Assembly: GCA_045597125.1 (NCBI GenBank)
Contig: JAZODR010000013.1
Coordinates: forward strand, 1 to 64,000
Length of the DNA: 64,000 nt
Direction of reading: 5' to 3'
From: RGIG5579 sp045597125
Lineage (GTDB): Bacteria; Bacillota; Clostridia; Oscillospirales; SIG627
Position 1 is the stretch's first letter, and the number at the start of each line of letters is the position of its first letter. The notes beneath the pieces were generated by a model. It worked only from the letters and a program-made list of their open reading frames with translations. It ran no database searches and was not told where the DNA came from. The position numbers were made by a program, and so were the translations under genes. Below, piece after piece: positions 16,392 through 24,898 of this stretch.

Positions 16392-16858
16392 AACACCGTA
16401 TTCTGATTGAGAATGCCCAGCAAGATAAAGCGCCGTTTATCGGCTACAAAACTGCCGTCAAACGGGCAGTTTGCGCCGTCTTGGAGGAAGAAGGCTTTGA
16501 AGGCTGTGCGGAGGTTTCCGTTACTTTGGTGTCTTCCCGGGAGATTCGGGAGCTGAACAAAACCTGGCGCGGCGCAGACCGTCCTACCGATGTATTGTCT
16601 TTCCCCTTAAAAGAAGATGGTTTTGGCGAAAAATATACTCCTCTTGGAGATGTAATCGTTTGTCCTGCCGTCATCTACCGTCAATCTCGGGAATTCGGGA
16701 CTACTTACCGTCAGGAGTTTTGCTTGATGGTCATTCATTCCGTTCTTCATCTGTTGGGGTGGGACCATATGGAAGAAAAAGAAAAGAAAGAAATGTTTGA
16801 AAAACAGGAAAAAATCCTTCGCTCTCTTGCCGAGGGTGATGTGAAAACAGAGGAGTAA
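16388..16858 (+). CDS. ybeY: Endoribonuclease YbeY, rRNA maturation factor
   Basis: 156-aa metal-dependent RNase involved in 16S rRNA 3' processing and ribosome quality control. The zinc site HSVLHLLGWDHM (H-x3-H-x5-H) is intact near residue 118, and the preceding block RGADRPTDVLSFPL is the family signature. It overlaps phoH by four bases and era starts 1 base after its stop. Confidence 0.97.
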   Translation: MKHRILIENAQQDKAPFIGYKTAVKRAVCAVLEEEGFEGCAEVSVTLVSSREIRELNKTWRGADRPTDVLSFPLKEDGFGEKYTPLGDVIVCPAVIYRQSREFGTTYRQEFCLMVIHSVLHLLGWDHMEEKEKKEMFEKQEKILRSLAEGDVKTEE

Positions 16859-16859
16859 T

Positions 16860-17756
16860 ATGCAGAATTTAACACAGAAAACAGGCTTTATTGCCTTAGT
16901 CGGAAGGCCCAATGTGGGAAAGAGTACTTTAATGAACACTCTTCTTGGTGAGAAGATTGCTGCCGTTTCCCGCAAACCCCAGACTACTCGTACCTCTATT
17001 ACGGGCATCCTTACCAAGGAAAATTGTCAGTATGTATTTTTGGATACCCCGGGTGTACATAAGCCTCGCACCAAGCTGGGTGATATGATGATGAAATCTG
17101 TCGGGAATGCCACTACCGATGTGTGTATGGTAATGCTTTTGGTGGAGCCTTTGGCCCAGATTCATCCTATTGAACGGGAGCTTTTGGACAAATTCGGAAA
17201 AATGGGTGTTCCCGTTGTTCTTATCATTAATAAAACCGACATTTATACCCCCGAGGATATTATTCGTACCATCGATGTGTTCTCCAAGGAATATACCTTT
17301 GCTTCCGTTATCCCTTTGTCCGGTAAGACCGGCGACGGCGTGGATATCATTTTCAAGGAAGCTGAGCCGTTTTTGGAGGAAGCGGAATGGTTTTTTCCCT
17401 CGGATATGATTACCGACCAGCCTGAGCGAACCATTGCGGGCGAAATCATCCGCGAAAAACTGTTGAAGCTCTTGGATAAGGAAATCCCTCACGGAATTGC
17501 CGTGGTTATTGAGGATTTTAAGGAATCCGATAAGCTTATTGATATTCGAGCCGAGATTTATTGCGAAAAGTCAAGCCATAAAAAAATTATTATCGGTAAA
17601 GACGGCGCAATGCTCAAGCGCGTAGGCTCTTTTGCCAGAGAAGACCTGGAGGCATTTTTCGGTGTTCACGTTAATATCAATCTCTGGGTCAAGGTGAAGG
17701 AGAATTGGCGCGATAATGAAATGCTCCTGGGTTCCTTTGGGTTTAAGAGGGACTGA
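16860..17756 (+). CDS. era: GTPase Era
   Basis: 298-aa 16S rRNA-binding GTPase for 30S assembly. G1 GRPNVGKST, switch region QTTRTSITGI, G3 DTPGVHKP, G4 NKTD and G5-like SGKTGDG are all present. A C-terminal KH domain (about residues 210-290) has KKIIIGKDGAMLKRVG. Length is normal. It sits in the ybeY-era-recO operon with almost no gaps. Confidence 0.98.
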   Translation: MQNLTQKTGFIALVGRPNVGKSTLMNTLLGEKIAAVSRKPQTTRTSITGILTKENCQYVFLDTPGVHKPRTKLGDMMMKSVGNATTDVCMVMLLVEPLAQIHPIERELLDKFGKMGVPVVLIINKTDIYTPEDIIRTIDVFSKEYTFASVIPLSGKTGDGVDIIFKEAEPFLEEAEWFFPSDMITDQPERTIAGEIIREKLLKLLDKEIPHGIAVVIEDFKESDKLIDIRAEIYCEKSSHKKIIIGKDGAMLKRVGSFAREDLEAFFGVHVNINLWVKVKENWRDNEMLLGSFGFKRD

Positions 17757-17758
17757 GT

Positions 17759-18568
17759 ATGACCCTGAAAATTGAGGGATTGGTGCTGAGAAGCGTCAAA
17801 TACGCGGAAAGCGATAAGCTTATCACCATCCTCACCGAGGAAGGAAAGATGTTTTTTAAGGCGCGCGGAATCCGTTCTTTAACCAGCAAAAATGCCGCGG
17901 GCTGCTCTACCTTTGTTTATTCGGAATTTGAATTGGAGAGCCGAGGAGATCGGTGCTTTTTGAAACGTGCCGTTCCTCTTTATGCTACGGTGAGGCAAGG
18001 CGCGGATATTGCTTCTCTTGCTCTTGCTTCGTATTTGGCAGAGCTTGCCGAGGATACGGCGCGGGATGCGGAAACGGGAAAGATTGTCTTACGTCTTTTG
18101 ATGAATGCTTTGTTTCTCATTTCCAAGGAGGATAGACCTTTGGATTTAATCAAGGCGGTGTTTGAGATGAGACTTCTGGTTGCAAACGGATTGATGCCAA
18201 ACCTTTCCGGATGTACTTCCTGCGGAAAAAAAGGCGATGAATTGCCGTCCTTTTTCTTTCGTTTGTTGGAGGGAGATTTAATCTGCCCGGATTGTATTAA
18301 TTCCTTTGATACGCAGCTTGTCCGTATGCGTCGGGACGTGATTGCCCTTTGCAGAAGAAGTATCGAGGCACCGGAGGAAAAAGCATACGCTTTGAAAGTT
18401 CCCGATGGAATCCTTAGGGATTTTTCCCGTTTTACCGAGCGATATCTCCTGTGTCAGCTGGAGCGGGATTATCAAACGCTGGATTTTTACCGACAGGTGA
18501 AAAAGCTGTCGGCTCCCGCAGAAGAAACAAAAAAGGATAATCAAATCAATGGCGACGAAACCCTTTGA
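17759..18568 (+). CDS. recO: DNA repair protein RecO
   Basis: 269-aa recombination mediator that helps RecF/RecR load RecA on SSB-coated DNA. An N-terminal OB fold (KIEGLVLRSVKYAESDKLIT) is followed by a helical domain and a zinc finger, C-x2-C (TSCGKK) and C-x2-C (ICPDC). It starts 2 bases after the era stop and overlaps mutS2 by 20 bases. Confidence 0.96.
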   Translation: MTLKIEGLVLRSVKYAESDKLITILTEEGKMFFKARGIRSLTSKNAAGCSTFVYSEFELESRGDRCFLKRAVPLYATVRQGADIASLALASYLAELAEDTARDAETGKIVLRLLMNALFLISKEDRPLDLIKAVFEMRLLVANGLMPNLSGCTSCGKKGDELPSFFFRLLEGDLICPDCINSFDTQLVRMRRDVIALCRRSIEAPEEKAYALKVPDGILRDFSRFTERYLLCQLERDYQTLDFYRQVKKLSAPAEETKKDNQINGDETL

Positions 18569-20930
18569 AAAAGCAGTTACAATATTAGAATACGATAAAA
18601 TCTTAACTATCCTTGCCTCCCTTTGTTCCGTGGAAGCGGGGAAGGAGAAGATTTTGACTCTCAGACCCGAGGGAGATTTTCAGCGCGTGATTCGATTGCA
18701 AAAGGAAACTGCCGCGGCGAAACGAATTTGCGCTCTGAAAGGTGCTCCTTCTTTGTCTGCGCATCCTTCTATTCCGTCTATTTTGGATCGCGCGACAAAA
18801 GGCGCAGTGCTCAATCCTACGGAGCTTCTTCGTGTCGGTTCACTTTTGCATTCTGTGGATGCAGCACACCGCTACGGCGAGGGAATGGCGGGCGAAGATG
18901 GCGTATTGGGTGAAATTTTTCGCAGACTTTTGCCCGAGCGGGGTTTGGATCGGGAGATTCATCGTTGTATTTTGTCCGAGGATACTTTGGCAGACGATGC
19001 TTCGCCCGCACTTTTTTCTATCCGTCGGAAAATGATTGCCTGTGCTTCCAAAATCCGAGAATCTCTTCAACATTATATTTCAGGCGCATATGGAACTTTT
19101 TTGCAAGAAAACATTATTACTTTCCGTAATTCTCGCTATGTAATCCCTGTAAAAAGTGAGTATAAAAATGAAATAAAGGGATTGATTCATGATACCAGCG
19201 CCAGTGGTGCCACTGTGTTTATCGAACCGATTTCCGTGGTGGAATTGAACAACCAGATCAAACTTCTGGAAGGGGAAGAAAAAGACGAGATTGAGCGCAT
19301 TCTTGCTGCGCTTTCTCGGCGCGTGGCAGATTTTGCCGATGCACTGAGTCTGAATTTTTACAATATTGTGGAGCTTTCTGTGATTTTTGCCCGCGCAGAA
19401 CTTTCTTATAAAATGGAAGGCGTGGAGCCGAAAATTTCAGAAAAGGGGGAGCTTGTTTTCAATCGTGCAAGGCATCCTCTTTTGGAGCGAAGCACTGCAG
19501 TACCCATATCTCTTTCATTGGGGAAGGAATTTGATACCCTGGTGATTACCGGCCCCAATACGGGGGGTAAAACCGTAACTTTAAAAACGATTGGCTTACT
19601 TGCAATGATGGCGCAGACGGGTCTTCATGTGCCGGCGGAAGAAGCTATACTGCCGGTCTATCCCGATATTCTTGCCGATATTGGAGACGAGCAAAGCATT
19701 GAGCAATCCCTTTCTACCTTTTCTTCGCATATTGTCAACATTATTTCTATGTTGGATGCGGCAAAACCTTCTTGCTTGATGCTCTTTGATGAGCTTGGAA
19801 GCGGCACCGATCCTGTAGAAGGTGCTGCCTTGGCGGAAGCCATTTTGGAAACGGTTCGCGCAAAGGGAGTCAAATGCGCCGCTACTACTCACTATGCCGA
19901 GTTGAAAACCTATGCTTTGGAAACACAAGGGGTAGAGAATGCTTCCTGTGAATTTGATATTTCTACCTTGCGGCCTACTTATCGTTTGATTACGGGTACG
20001 CCAGGTCGTTCCAATGCTTTTTTGATTTCTACCCGTTTGGGACTTGCTGAGGATATTATCAGCAAGGCAGAAAACTTGATTAAGGCAGAAAACCGTCGTT
20101 TTGAAAGTGTGGTTGGAAAACTGGAAGCGGAGCGCGTTTCCATGGAAAAAGATCGGGATGAGGCACGGAAAATGCTGGCGGAGGCGCAGCGCGCCCGCGA
20201 TGAAGCTCTGCAAGAGAGGGAAGGACTTCTTGCTGATGCGGAAAAAGAATTGGAGCGCGCCAAAAAAGAAGCCCTTCGTTTAATTAAAAGTTCCCGCGCT
20301 CTTGCAGATTCTACTTTTGAAAAGTTGGAGGAATTGCAGAAAAAAGCGCAACGCGATAAGGCGCAGGAGGATCTGGAGGAGGAGCGGAGAAAGCTTCGCT
20401 TGACCTTGCGCGGAGCAGAAGACCGTGTTTCCATGACCGTTTCCTCAAAAGAGGAAGGCGATGATTATACTCTTCCCAGACCGCTTGCCGTGGGGGATCG
20501 GGTGTTTGTGACAAAGGCGCGCAAGGAAGGCGTGATAGAGAAAATCCAAGGCATGGAAGTTACGGTTTCTTTGGGCAATCTGCGTATGAAAACTCCTGTT
20601 TCAACCCTTCGTTTAATTACTGAATTGAAGAAGGGGCAGAAGGAAAAAAAGAAGGGTAGTGTAAGCACTTCCCCTCGCAATCATACGTCCAATAGCGTGG
20701 ATGTCCGAGGTCTTGTAACCGATGATGCTTGGTTTGTTGTGGATAAGTATCTGGATGACGTTGTTTTGGTCGGATTTGATAGTGTAACGGTCATTCACGG
20801 AAAGGGAACCGGCGCTCTAAAGGCGGGTCTTTGGCGATATTTTAAAAAGGATCCCCGCATTAAATCTTTTCGCCTCGGACTTTATGGAGAAGGGGACGGA
20901 GGCGTTACAATTTTGGAAATGAAAAAGTGA
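18549..20930 (+). CDS. mutS2: Endonuclease MutS2
   Basis: 793-aa MutS2. The core and clamp domains are followed by the ATPase domain with Walker A GPNTGGKTVTLKTIG and Walker B CLMLFDELGSGTDP, then a long coiled-coil region rich in Glu/Arg (about residues 515-620). A C-terminal Smr domain carries VDVRGL and HGKGTGALKAG. The family suppresses recombination or rescues collided ribosomes in Bacillota. Its ATG lies inside the end of recO (20-base overlap), and the operon ends here. Confidence 0.96.
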   Translation: MATKPFEKAVTILEYDKILTILASLCSVEAGKEKILTLRPEGDFQRVIRLQKETAAAKRICALKGAPSLSAHPSIPSILDRATKGAVLNPTELLRVGSLLHSVDAAHRYGEGMAGEDGVLGEIFRRLLPERGLDREIHRCILSEDTLADDASPALFSIRRKMIACASKIRESLQHYISGAYGTFLQENIITFRNSRYVIPVKSEYKNEIKGLIHDTSASGATVFIEPISVVELNNQIKLLEGEEKDEIERILAALSRRVADFADALSLNFYNIVELSVIFARAELSYKMEGVEPKISEKGELVFNRARHPLLERSTAVPISLSLGKEFDTLVITGPNTGGKTVTLKTIGLLAMMAQTGLHVPAEEAILPVYPDILADIGDEQSIEQSLSTFSSHIVNIISMLDAAKPSCLMLFDELGSGTDPVEGAALAEAILETVRAKGVKCAATTHYAELKTYALETQGVENASCEFDISTLRPTYRLITGTPGRSNAFLISTRLGLAEDIISKAENLIKAENRRFESVVGKLEAERVSMEKDRDEARKMLAEAQRARDEALQEREGLLADAEKELERAKKEALRLIKSSRALADSTFEKLEELQKKAQRDKAQEDLEEERRKLRLTLRGAEDRVSMTVSSKEEGDDYTLPRPLAVGDRVFVTKARKEGVIEKIQGMEVTVSLGNLRMKTPVSTLRLITELKKGQKEKKKGSVSTSPRNHTSNSVDVRGLVTDDAWFVVDKYLDDVVLVGFDSVTVIHGKGTGALKAGLWRYFKKDPRIKSFRLGLYGEGDGGVTILEMKK

Positions 20931-20945
20931 ATTTTTTGTAAACAA

Positions 20946-20980
20946 GAAGCTGAGAAGGGTAAAAAACTTTTCTCAGCTTC
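20946..20980 (+). terminator. Hairpin after mutS2, no T-run
   Basis: GAAGCTGAGAA pairs with TTCTCAGCTTC, with a 13-base loop. There is no U-tract, so it may be a weak or factor-dependent terminator or an mRNA 3' stabiliser. Confidence 0.5.
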
Positions 20981-21083
20981 ATACTCTATACGTATAATAT
21001 AAAAAGGAAGAACAATTTTTAAAAAAATGTTTATTTTACGAAAAATGAGAAAATGAACGAATTGTGACTATGCAAAAACATGG

Positions 21084-21112
21084 TTGACAATTGTATTTTT
21101 TTTGCATATAAT
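21084..21112 (+). promoter_or_regulatory. Perfect consensus sigma-A promoter of the SleB-like gene
   Basis: TTGACA (21084-21089), 17-base spacer, TATAAT (21107-21112): full match to both hexamers. A second TATAAT (20993-20998) with TTCTCA 17 bases upstream may be an additional start. Confidence 0.85.
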
Positions 21113-21162
21113 CCACCTCGGTTTTTGAAATTCGATTAAAAATGACGAAAACAGGAGCTTTT

Positions 21163-21909
21163 ATGACAAAAAAACTTGCAGAGTTATCCGGATCGGTATC
21201 CGTACTTTCGGCAAGCTTGATTTTGGTTTTGGCGTTTCTGATTTCACCCGCATATTTGCCGGAGATTCGTGTTCCGAAGGTGCATCGTGAGCTTTCCTCT
21301 TCCGCTGTACCCCTTGAACCTGCTTCTCCCGACCAGGGTGTTTCCAAAACCGCACCGATTCCTGCTGATACGGAACTTTCCGCCCAGCTCAATGAAATTT
21401 ACGGTGTTGCAACCGGCTCGATGTCCAATGCTCTTTTTGGACTGAGAGAAAACGAATCACAGAGAAACAGACAGCTGATCTCTTCCGTTCTGGCAGTCAG
21501 CCAAACGGTTCCCAATTTTTCCGTAAATGTTTCCGTGACTCCCGAAGAGTATGAACTTTTGCTTTATTGCGTCGGTCACGAAACGAGAAGCGGCTCTCTT
21601 CCGCACAAAATTTTGATTACCGAGGTTATCTTCAATCGAGTGCAAGGTCCGAAATTCGGACGTACCGTGAGAGATGTGGTCCTTGCCCCCGGTCAATTTG
21701 ATGTTATGGTCGGCTATCAGGGCTGGGGAGATTGGACACCTGATCCTACCACTGTGGAAGCGGTCAATCTGGTTCTTAGCGGTTCTGCTCCCAATTATTC
21801 CGAGGGCGCGGTCTATTTCTGCAACCCCTATATCGTAGGGGAAGGGAATTGGTTCGATATGACCCGTCAGGTAGTATGTGAGATTGAGGGACACCGATTT
21901 TACAGGTAA
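21163..21909 (+). CDS. Exported SleB-like cell wall hydrolase
   Basis: 248-aa protein with an N-terminal signal or anchor (about residues 10-35), a spacer, and a C-terminal Hydrolase_2 (SleB catalytic) domain of about 115 residues. Visible are VTPEEYELLLYCVGHETRSG, with the probable catalytic Glu, VIFNRVQGPKFGRTVRDVV and a late block GAVYFCNP. SleB-type enzymes are lytic transglycosylases acting on cortex or cell wall. The ATG at 21163 is chosen over 21142 because AGGAG lies just upstream of it. The perfect vegetative promoter favours a growth-phase role over germination. Confidence 0.88.
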   Translation: MTKKLAELSGSVSVLSASLILVLAFLISPAYLPEIRVPKVHRELSSSAVPLEPASPDQGVSKTAPIPADTELSAQLNEIYGVATGSMSNALFGLRENESQRNRQLISSVLAVSQTVPNFSVNVSVTPEEYELLLYCVGHETRSGSLPHKILITEVIFNRVQGPKFGRTVRDVVLAPGQFDVMVGYQGWGDWTPDPTTVEAVNLVLSGSAPNYSEGAVYFCNPYIVGEGNWFDMTRQVVCEIEGHRFYR

Positions 21910-21937
21910 AAAAGACACGATACCGTGTCTTTTTTTG
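21908..21937 (+). terminator. Intrinsic terminator after the SleB-like gene
   Basis: AAAAAGACACG / CGTGTCTTTTT stem with a short loop and a T7 run. Confidence 0.9.
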
Positions 21938-21982
21938 TTTTTTGGATGAAAATGAACAAAGAGAAAACTTTTTCCGCCACTC

Positions 21983-22011
21983 TTGACAAAGCCGGGGGGA
22001 TTGTGTATAAT
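21983..22011 (+). promoter_or_regulatory. Perfect consensus sigma-A promoter of the rpsF operon
   Basis: TTGACA (21983-21988), 17-base spacer, TATAAT (22006-22011), as expected for a highly expressed ribosomal protein operon. Confidence 0.88.
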
Positions 22012-22023
22012 TCTTGATTGTGT

Positions 22024-22073
22024 CACGGTAAATATTTTTATGCCGTGCTTCTTGCTTCCCGATTTCGGGAGGC
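22024..22073 (+). promoter_or_regulatory. Possible structured leader of the rpsF mRNA
   Basis: Two hairpins lie in the 5' leader: CACGG (22024-22028) with CCGTG (22043-22047), and GCTTCCCG (22054-22061) with CGGGAGGC (22066-22073). Many Bacillota rpsF leaders bind the S6:S18 complex for autoregulation. I see hairpins in the right place but cannot confirm the conserved motif. Confidence 0.4.
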
Positions 22074-22098
22074 CAATGTCCAAAAGGAGGTAAACATA

Positions 22099-22395
22099 AT
22101 GGAAAAACTGAAGGGCAAATACGAAACTGTTTTCATCGTGAATACCGAGCTTGGCGAGGAGGCTGTTCAGGAGCTGGTTGCCAAATTCAAAGGTAGAATC
22201 GAGAAAAACGCAACTGTTGAGAACATTGATGAGTGGGGCAAGAGAAGACTTGCATATCCCATCAATGACGTAAATGATGGTTATTACGTGGTAATGCAGT
22301 ATATTGCAGACCGTGATTTCCCCGTAGAGCTTGAGAGACGCTTCAGCATTACTGAAGGCATCCTTCGCTCCATGACCATTCGCATCGACGCGTAA
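22099..22395 (+). CDS. rpsF: 30S ribosomal protein S6
   Basis: 98-aa S6. The block YETVFIVNTELGEEAVQELV at the start and WGKRRLAYPINDVNDGYYVV in the middle are characteristic. The ATG at 22099 follows AAAAGGAGG; the frame also opens upstream but without support. It heads the conserved rpsF-ssb-rpsR trio. Confidence 0.98.
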   Translation: MEKLKGKYETVFIVNTELGEEAVQELVAKFKGRIEKNATVENIDEWGKRRLAYPINDVNDGYYVVMQYIADRDFPVELERRFSITEGILRSMTIRIDA

Positions 22396-22407
22396 GGGTA
22401 GTGCGAT

Positions 22408-22842
22408 ATGGCATCTTTTAACAAGGTCATCCTCATCGGTAACTTAACTGCCGATCCGGAGCTGAAACAGACACAGAACGGTATTTCCGTTACTTCGTTT
22501 AGCATTGCCGTTTCCAGAAGATTTTCTTCCAAGAATGCGGAAAATGCACAGCAGGCCGATTTTATTAATGTTGTAGCATGGCGCAACACTGCAGAGTTCA
22601 TCACCAAGTATTTTCAGAAGGGCAAGAGCATTCTCATTGTTGGTTCTCTCCAGACCAGAAACTGGACCGATCAGAACGGACAGAAGAGATATGTTACCGA
22701 GGTAGTTGCCGAGGAAGCCCAGTTTGTTGAGAAAAAGGGTGAGGGAGCATCTGTTGCCGGCGCAACCCCTGCTCCTTACGGAGCCAGTCCGAAGGATGTC
22801 GCTTTTGAGGAAATGAGTACTGACGACGACCTTCCCTTTTAA
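22408..22842 (+). CDS. ssb: Single-stranded DNA-binding protein
   Basis: 144-aa SSB with an N-terminal OB fold (ASFNKVILIGNLTADPELK, then FINVVAWRNTAEFITKYFQK), a short flexible linker and the acidic protein-interaction tail ending DDDLPF. It lies between rpsF and rpsR, the standard Bacillota order, where co-expression couples replication proteins to ribosome synthesis. Confidence 0.98.
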   Translation: MASFNKVILIGNLTADPELKQTQNGISVTSFSIAVSRRFSSKNAENAQQADFINVVAWRNTAEFITKYFQKGKSILIVGSLQTRNWTDQNGQKRYVTEVVAEEAQFVEKKGEGASVAGATPAPYGASPKDVAFEEMSTDDDLPF

Positions 22843-22869
22843 TTTTTAGAAATACGGAGGAAATTTATT

Positions 22870-23109
22870 ATGGATAAAGAACAAAAGGCATTTAGACCTA
22901 AGAGAAAGAAAAAAGTTTGCGCATTTTGCGCCGAAAAGGTTGATCACATTGATTACAAAGACGCTGCTAAGCTTCGCAAGTTTGTTTCCGAGCGCTCTAA
23001 GATTCTTCCCAGAAGAATCACCGGTACTTGCGCAAAGCATCAGAGAGAACTTACTACCGCAATTAAGCGTGCTCGTCAGATTGCAATTCTTCCCTATATC
23101 AGCGACTAA
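22870..23109 (+). CDS. rpsR: 30S ribosomal protein S18
   Basis: 79-aa S18. The N-terminal basic stretch RPKRKKKVCAFCAEKVDHID keeps a CxxC, then IDYKDAAKLRKFVSERSKIL and RRITGTCAKHQRELTTAIKR, the family core that binds S6. Ribosome site GGAGG precedes the ATG at normal spacing. Confidence 0.98.
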   Translation: MDKEQKAFRPKRKKKVCAFCAEKVDHIDYKDAAKLRKFVSERSKILPRRITGTCAKHQRELTTAIKRARQIAILPYISD

Positions 23110-23129
23110 TTCCGATTAAGGAGTAGAAA

Positions 23130-23465
23130 ATGGAAGTATTGATTACAATTCTTTGCTCTGTTATGATCGTGCTTGCCGTCTTTTTGGTGATAGCGGTTTT
23201 GATGCAGAGCGGAAAAGACAGCAATCTTTCCGGTACCATTGCCGGTGGTGCAGAAACCTTCTTCGGTAAGACCAAGGGTAAGACCATCGACCGTGTCCTT
23301 TCCAAAGTAACCACCATCGTTTCCATCATTTTCGTTGTTTTGGTACTTGTGGTTTACGTGTTGGGTGCAGTTGCAAAGAATAGCGAGGTTTCCGCTGATG
23401 ATCATTCTGATCACGATGCTGCACAGGAGCAGGTCGAGGAAACTGAGACCGTGGAAGAAAAATAA
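23130..23465 (+). CDS. secG: Protein translocase subunit SecG
   Basis: 111-aa auxiliary subunit of the SecYEG channel. It has two membrane helices (about residues 3-24 and 54-77) with the conserved connecting loop VLMQSGKDSNLSGTIAGGAE. The C-terminal tail, rich in His, Asp and Glu (DDHSDHDAAQEQVEETE), is longer than usual. It is probably read with the rpsF operon, 20 bases after rpsR. Confidence 0.92.
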   Translation: MEVLITILCSVMIVLAVFLVIAVLMQSGKDSNLSGTIAGGAETFFGKTKGKTIDRVLSKVTTIVSIIFVVLVLVVYVLGAVAKNSEVSADDHSDHDAAQEQVEETETVEEK

Positions 23466-23546
23466 GGCACAGAATTGAAATAGATCGCAGCAAACTGCGA
23501 AAATCTAAGTTGTTTGGCGCTCAAAGCGCATTTGGAGGTAAGAACT

Positions 23547-23732
23547 ATGGCAAAGTGTGAAATTTGCGGAAAGGGCGTTGCTTTCGGTCAGAGAGTATCC
23601 CATTCCCACAGAAGAACCAACCATGCTTGGAAGCCCAACGTAAAGAAGGTAAGAGCCGTTGTAAACGGTACTCATACCCGCGTTTACGTTTGCGCCCATT
23701 GCTTGAGAAGCGGTAAGGTTGAAAGAATTTAA
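23547..23732 (+). CDS. rpmB: 50S ribosomal protein L28
   Basis: 61-aa L28: MAKCEICGKGVAFGQRVSHS and a C-terminal CAHCLRSGKVER. Two CxxC pairs mark the zinc-binding form. The ATG at 23547 has TTTGGAGG upstream; a longer frame from 23514 is unsupported. The 81-base gap after secG contains a small GCGCTC/GCGC-type hairpin but no clear promoter. Confidence 0.97.
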   Translation: MAKCEICGKGVAFGQRVSHSHRRTNHAWKPNVKKVRAVVNGTHTRVYVCAHCLRSGKVERI

Positions 23733-23733
23733 T

Positions 23734-23764
23734 AAAAAAAGGTCTCCGAAAGGAGACCTTTTTT
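23734..23764. terminator. Bidirectional terminator between rpmB and ytvI
   Basis: A-run, GGTCTCC, GAAA loop, GGAGACC and T-run. It serves both convergent genes. Confidence 0.92.
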
Positions 23765-24809
23765 ACTGTTGCAGCTCATCTTGTACGTTCAGGTAGGAGG
23801 TAACACTAAGGGGGAGCAGTATCATTCCCCATATTCCGAAAAGTTTTAATCCCAAAAGAACCAAAATTAGTGAGAGAACCGGGTGCAGTCCGATGGAAGA
23901 ACCTACGATTTTCGGCTCGGCGCATTGATGGGCAAACAGTGTAATTGTAAAGAGAATCAAAAGACCGATTCCCAAAGATACCTCGCCTGTAAAAAAGGAG
24001 GTTGCTGCCCAAGGAACCAGTACGGCGCCGCATCCCAAAACGGGCAGCAAATCAATGAAAGCGATGAGAAAAGCAATCCCTAAGGGATTCTTGATTTTCA
24101 TTAGCACAAGACCCAGATAAAGAATTGCAAAGTTTAATAAAAACAGAAGCAGATATGCTTTCACGTATTGCCGTAAGGAACGGAAAAAATGCTTTTTGCC
24201 CAAGGAAAGTCGAGTTTGTAGTTTTTCCGGGATTTTTTCTTTATAGAAAATGCGAATTCGTTCCCAATCGCAAGAAAAATAATAACAGCTGATGATAAAA
24301 ATGATAAGGGAAATGAAAAAACGGGGCAGAAAGGAAGCGATGGAAGCAATCCAACGGGGCAACATCTCTAAGCCTTTTTTCAGAAAATCTTGAAATAGGG
24401 TAGGTAGATAAAGGGTGAAGCGATTTTCAAGATTCAGTCCCAGCATAGAGGAGAAAGATTCTTCCAAATGGTGAATGCGCTGTTTGCAAAACGAGGTAAT
24501 ATTTTCGGAATTTTTCGAGAGAAGTTCTGTAAGCCGTGCGGTGTAGTGCAAAATCCGTTCTACCATCAGTACCGTTGCCAGTGAGAGAAGTGCGAAAAAA
24601 ATCAGCAGCAAAAGTACGGTCAGAATTCGTTTGACAGGCGCGGCAAGGGGATGGAGTCTTGACAGACTGTTGCGGATTCCCTCGGAAAATAAATAGGCGA
24701 GGAAAATCGGGAAGAAGAGAAAGAAGGTTTTCCGCAATAGAAAATAAATGACGGCTCCACATGCAAACAGGAGCAAAAATCGACCGATTCCTTTTATTCC
24801 TTGAACCAT
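23763..24809 (-). CDS. ytvI: YtvI-like AI-2E family sporulation membrane protein
   Basis: 348-aa membrane protein of the AI-2E transporter family (PF01594 type): paired N-terminal helices, a central soluble amphipathic segment (about residues 80-150), then a bundle of helices. The block PLGIAFLIAFIDLLPVLGCG and the late LHPVLSLILVLLGLKLFG are family signatures. The combination is typical of sporulation protein YtvI, not of a proven autoinducer exporter. Assignment to YtvI is moderately sure. Confidence 0.8.
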   Translation of the reverse strand: MVQGIKGIGRFLLLFACGAVIYFLLRKTFFLFFPIFLAYLFSEGIRNSLSRLHPLAAPVKRILTVLLLLIFFALLSLATVLMVERILHYTARLTELLSKNSENITSFCKQRIHHLEESFSSMLGLNLENRFTLYLPTLFQDFLKKGLEMLPRWIASIASFLPRFFISLIIFIISCYYFSCDWERIRIFYKEKIPEKLQTRLSLGKKHFFRSLRQYVKAYLLLFLLNFAILYLGLVLMKIKNPLGIAFLIAFIDLLPVLGCGAVLVPWAATSFFTGEVSLGIGLLILFTITLFAHQCAEPKIVGSSIGLHPVLSLILVLLGLKLFGIWGMILLPLSVTSYLNVQDELQQ

Positions 24810-24866
24810 TCCGCACCTCCTTCGTATCTTTTTCCTAGTTTGAACGAAATTTTAAAAGGGTATTCA

Positions 24867-24893
24867 AAAACGCAGACATTTCGTCTGCGTTTT
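24867..24893 (-). terminator. Intrinsic terminator after the FMN reductase gene
   Basis: On the minus strand ACGCAGAC / GTCTGCGT with a 5-base loop and a T-run, just past the stop at 24899 and before ytvI. Confidence 0.85.
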
Positions 24894-24898
24894 ACGTC

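Noticed and set aside
23466..23546. Promoter or leader element before rpmB
   Set aside because: A small hairpin is present but no -10/-35 pair with good spacing; most likely secG-rpmB cotranscription.
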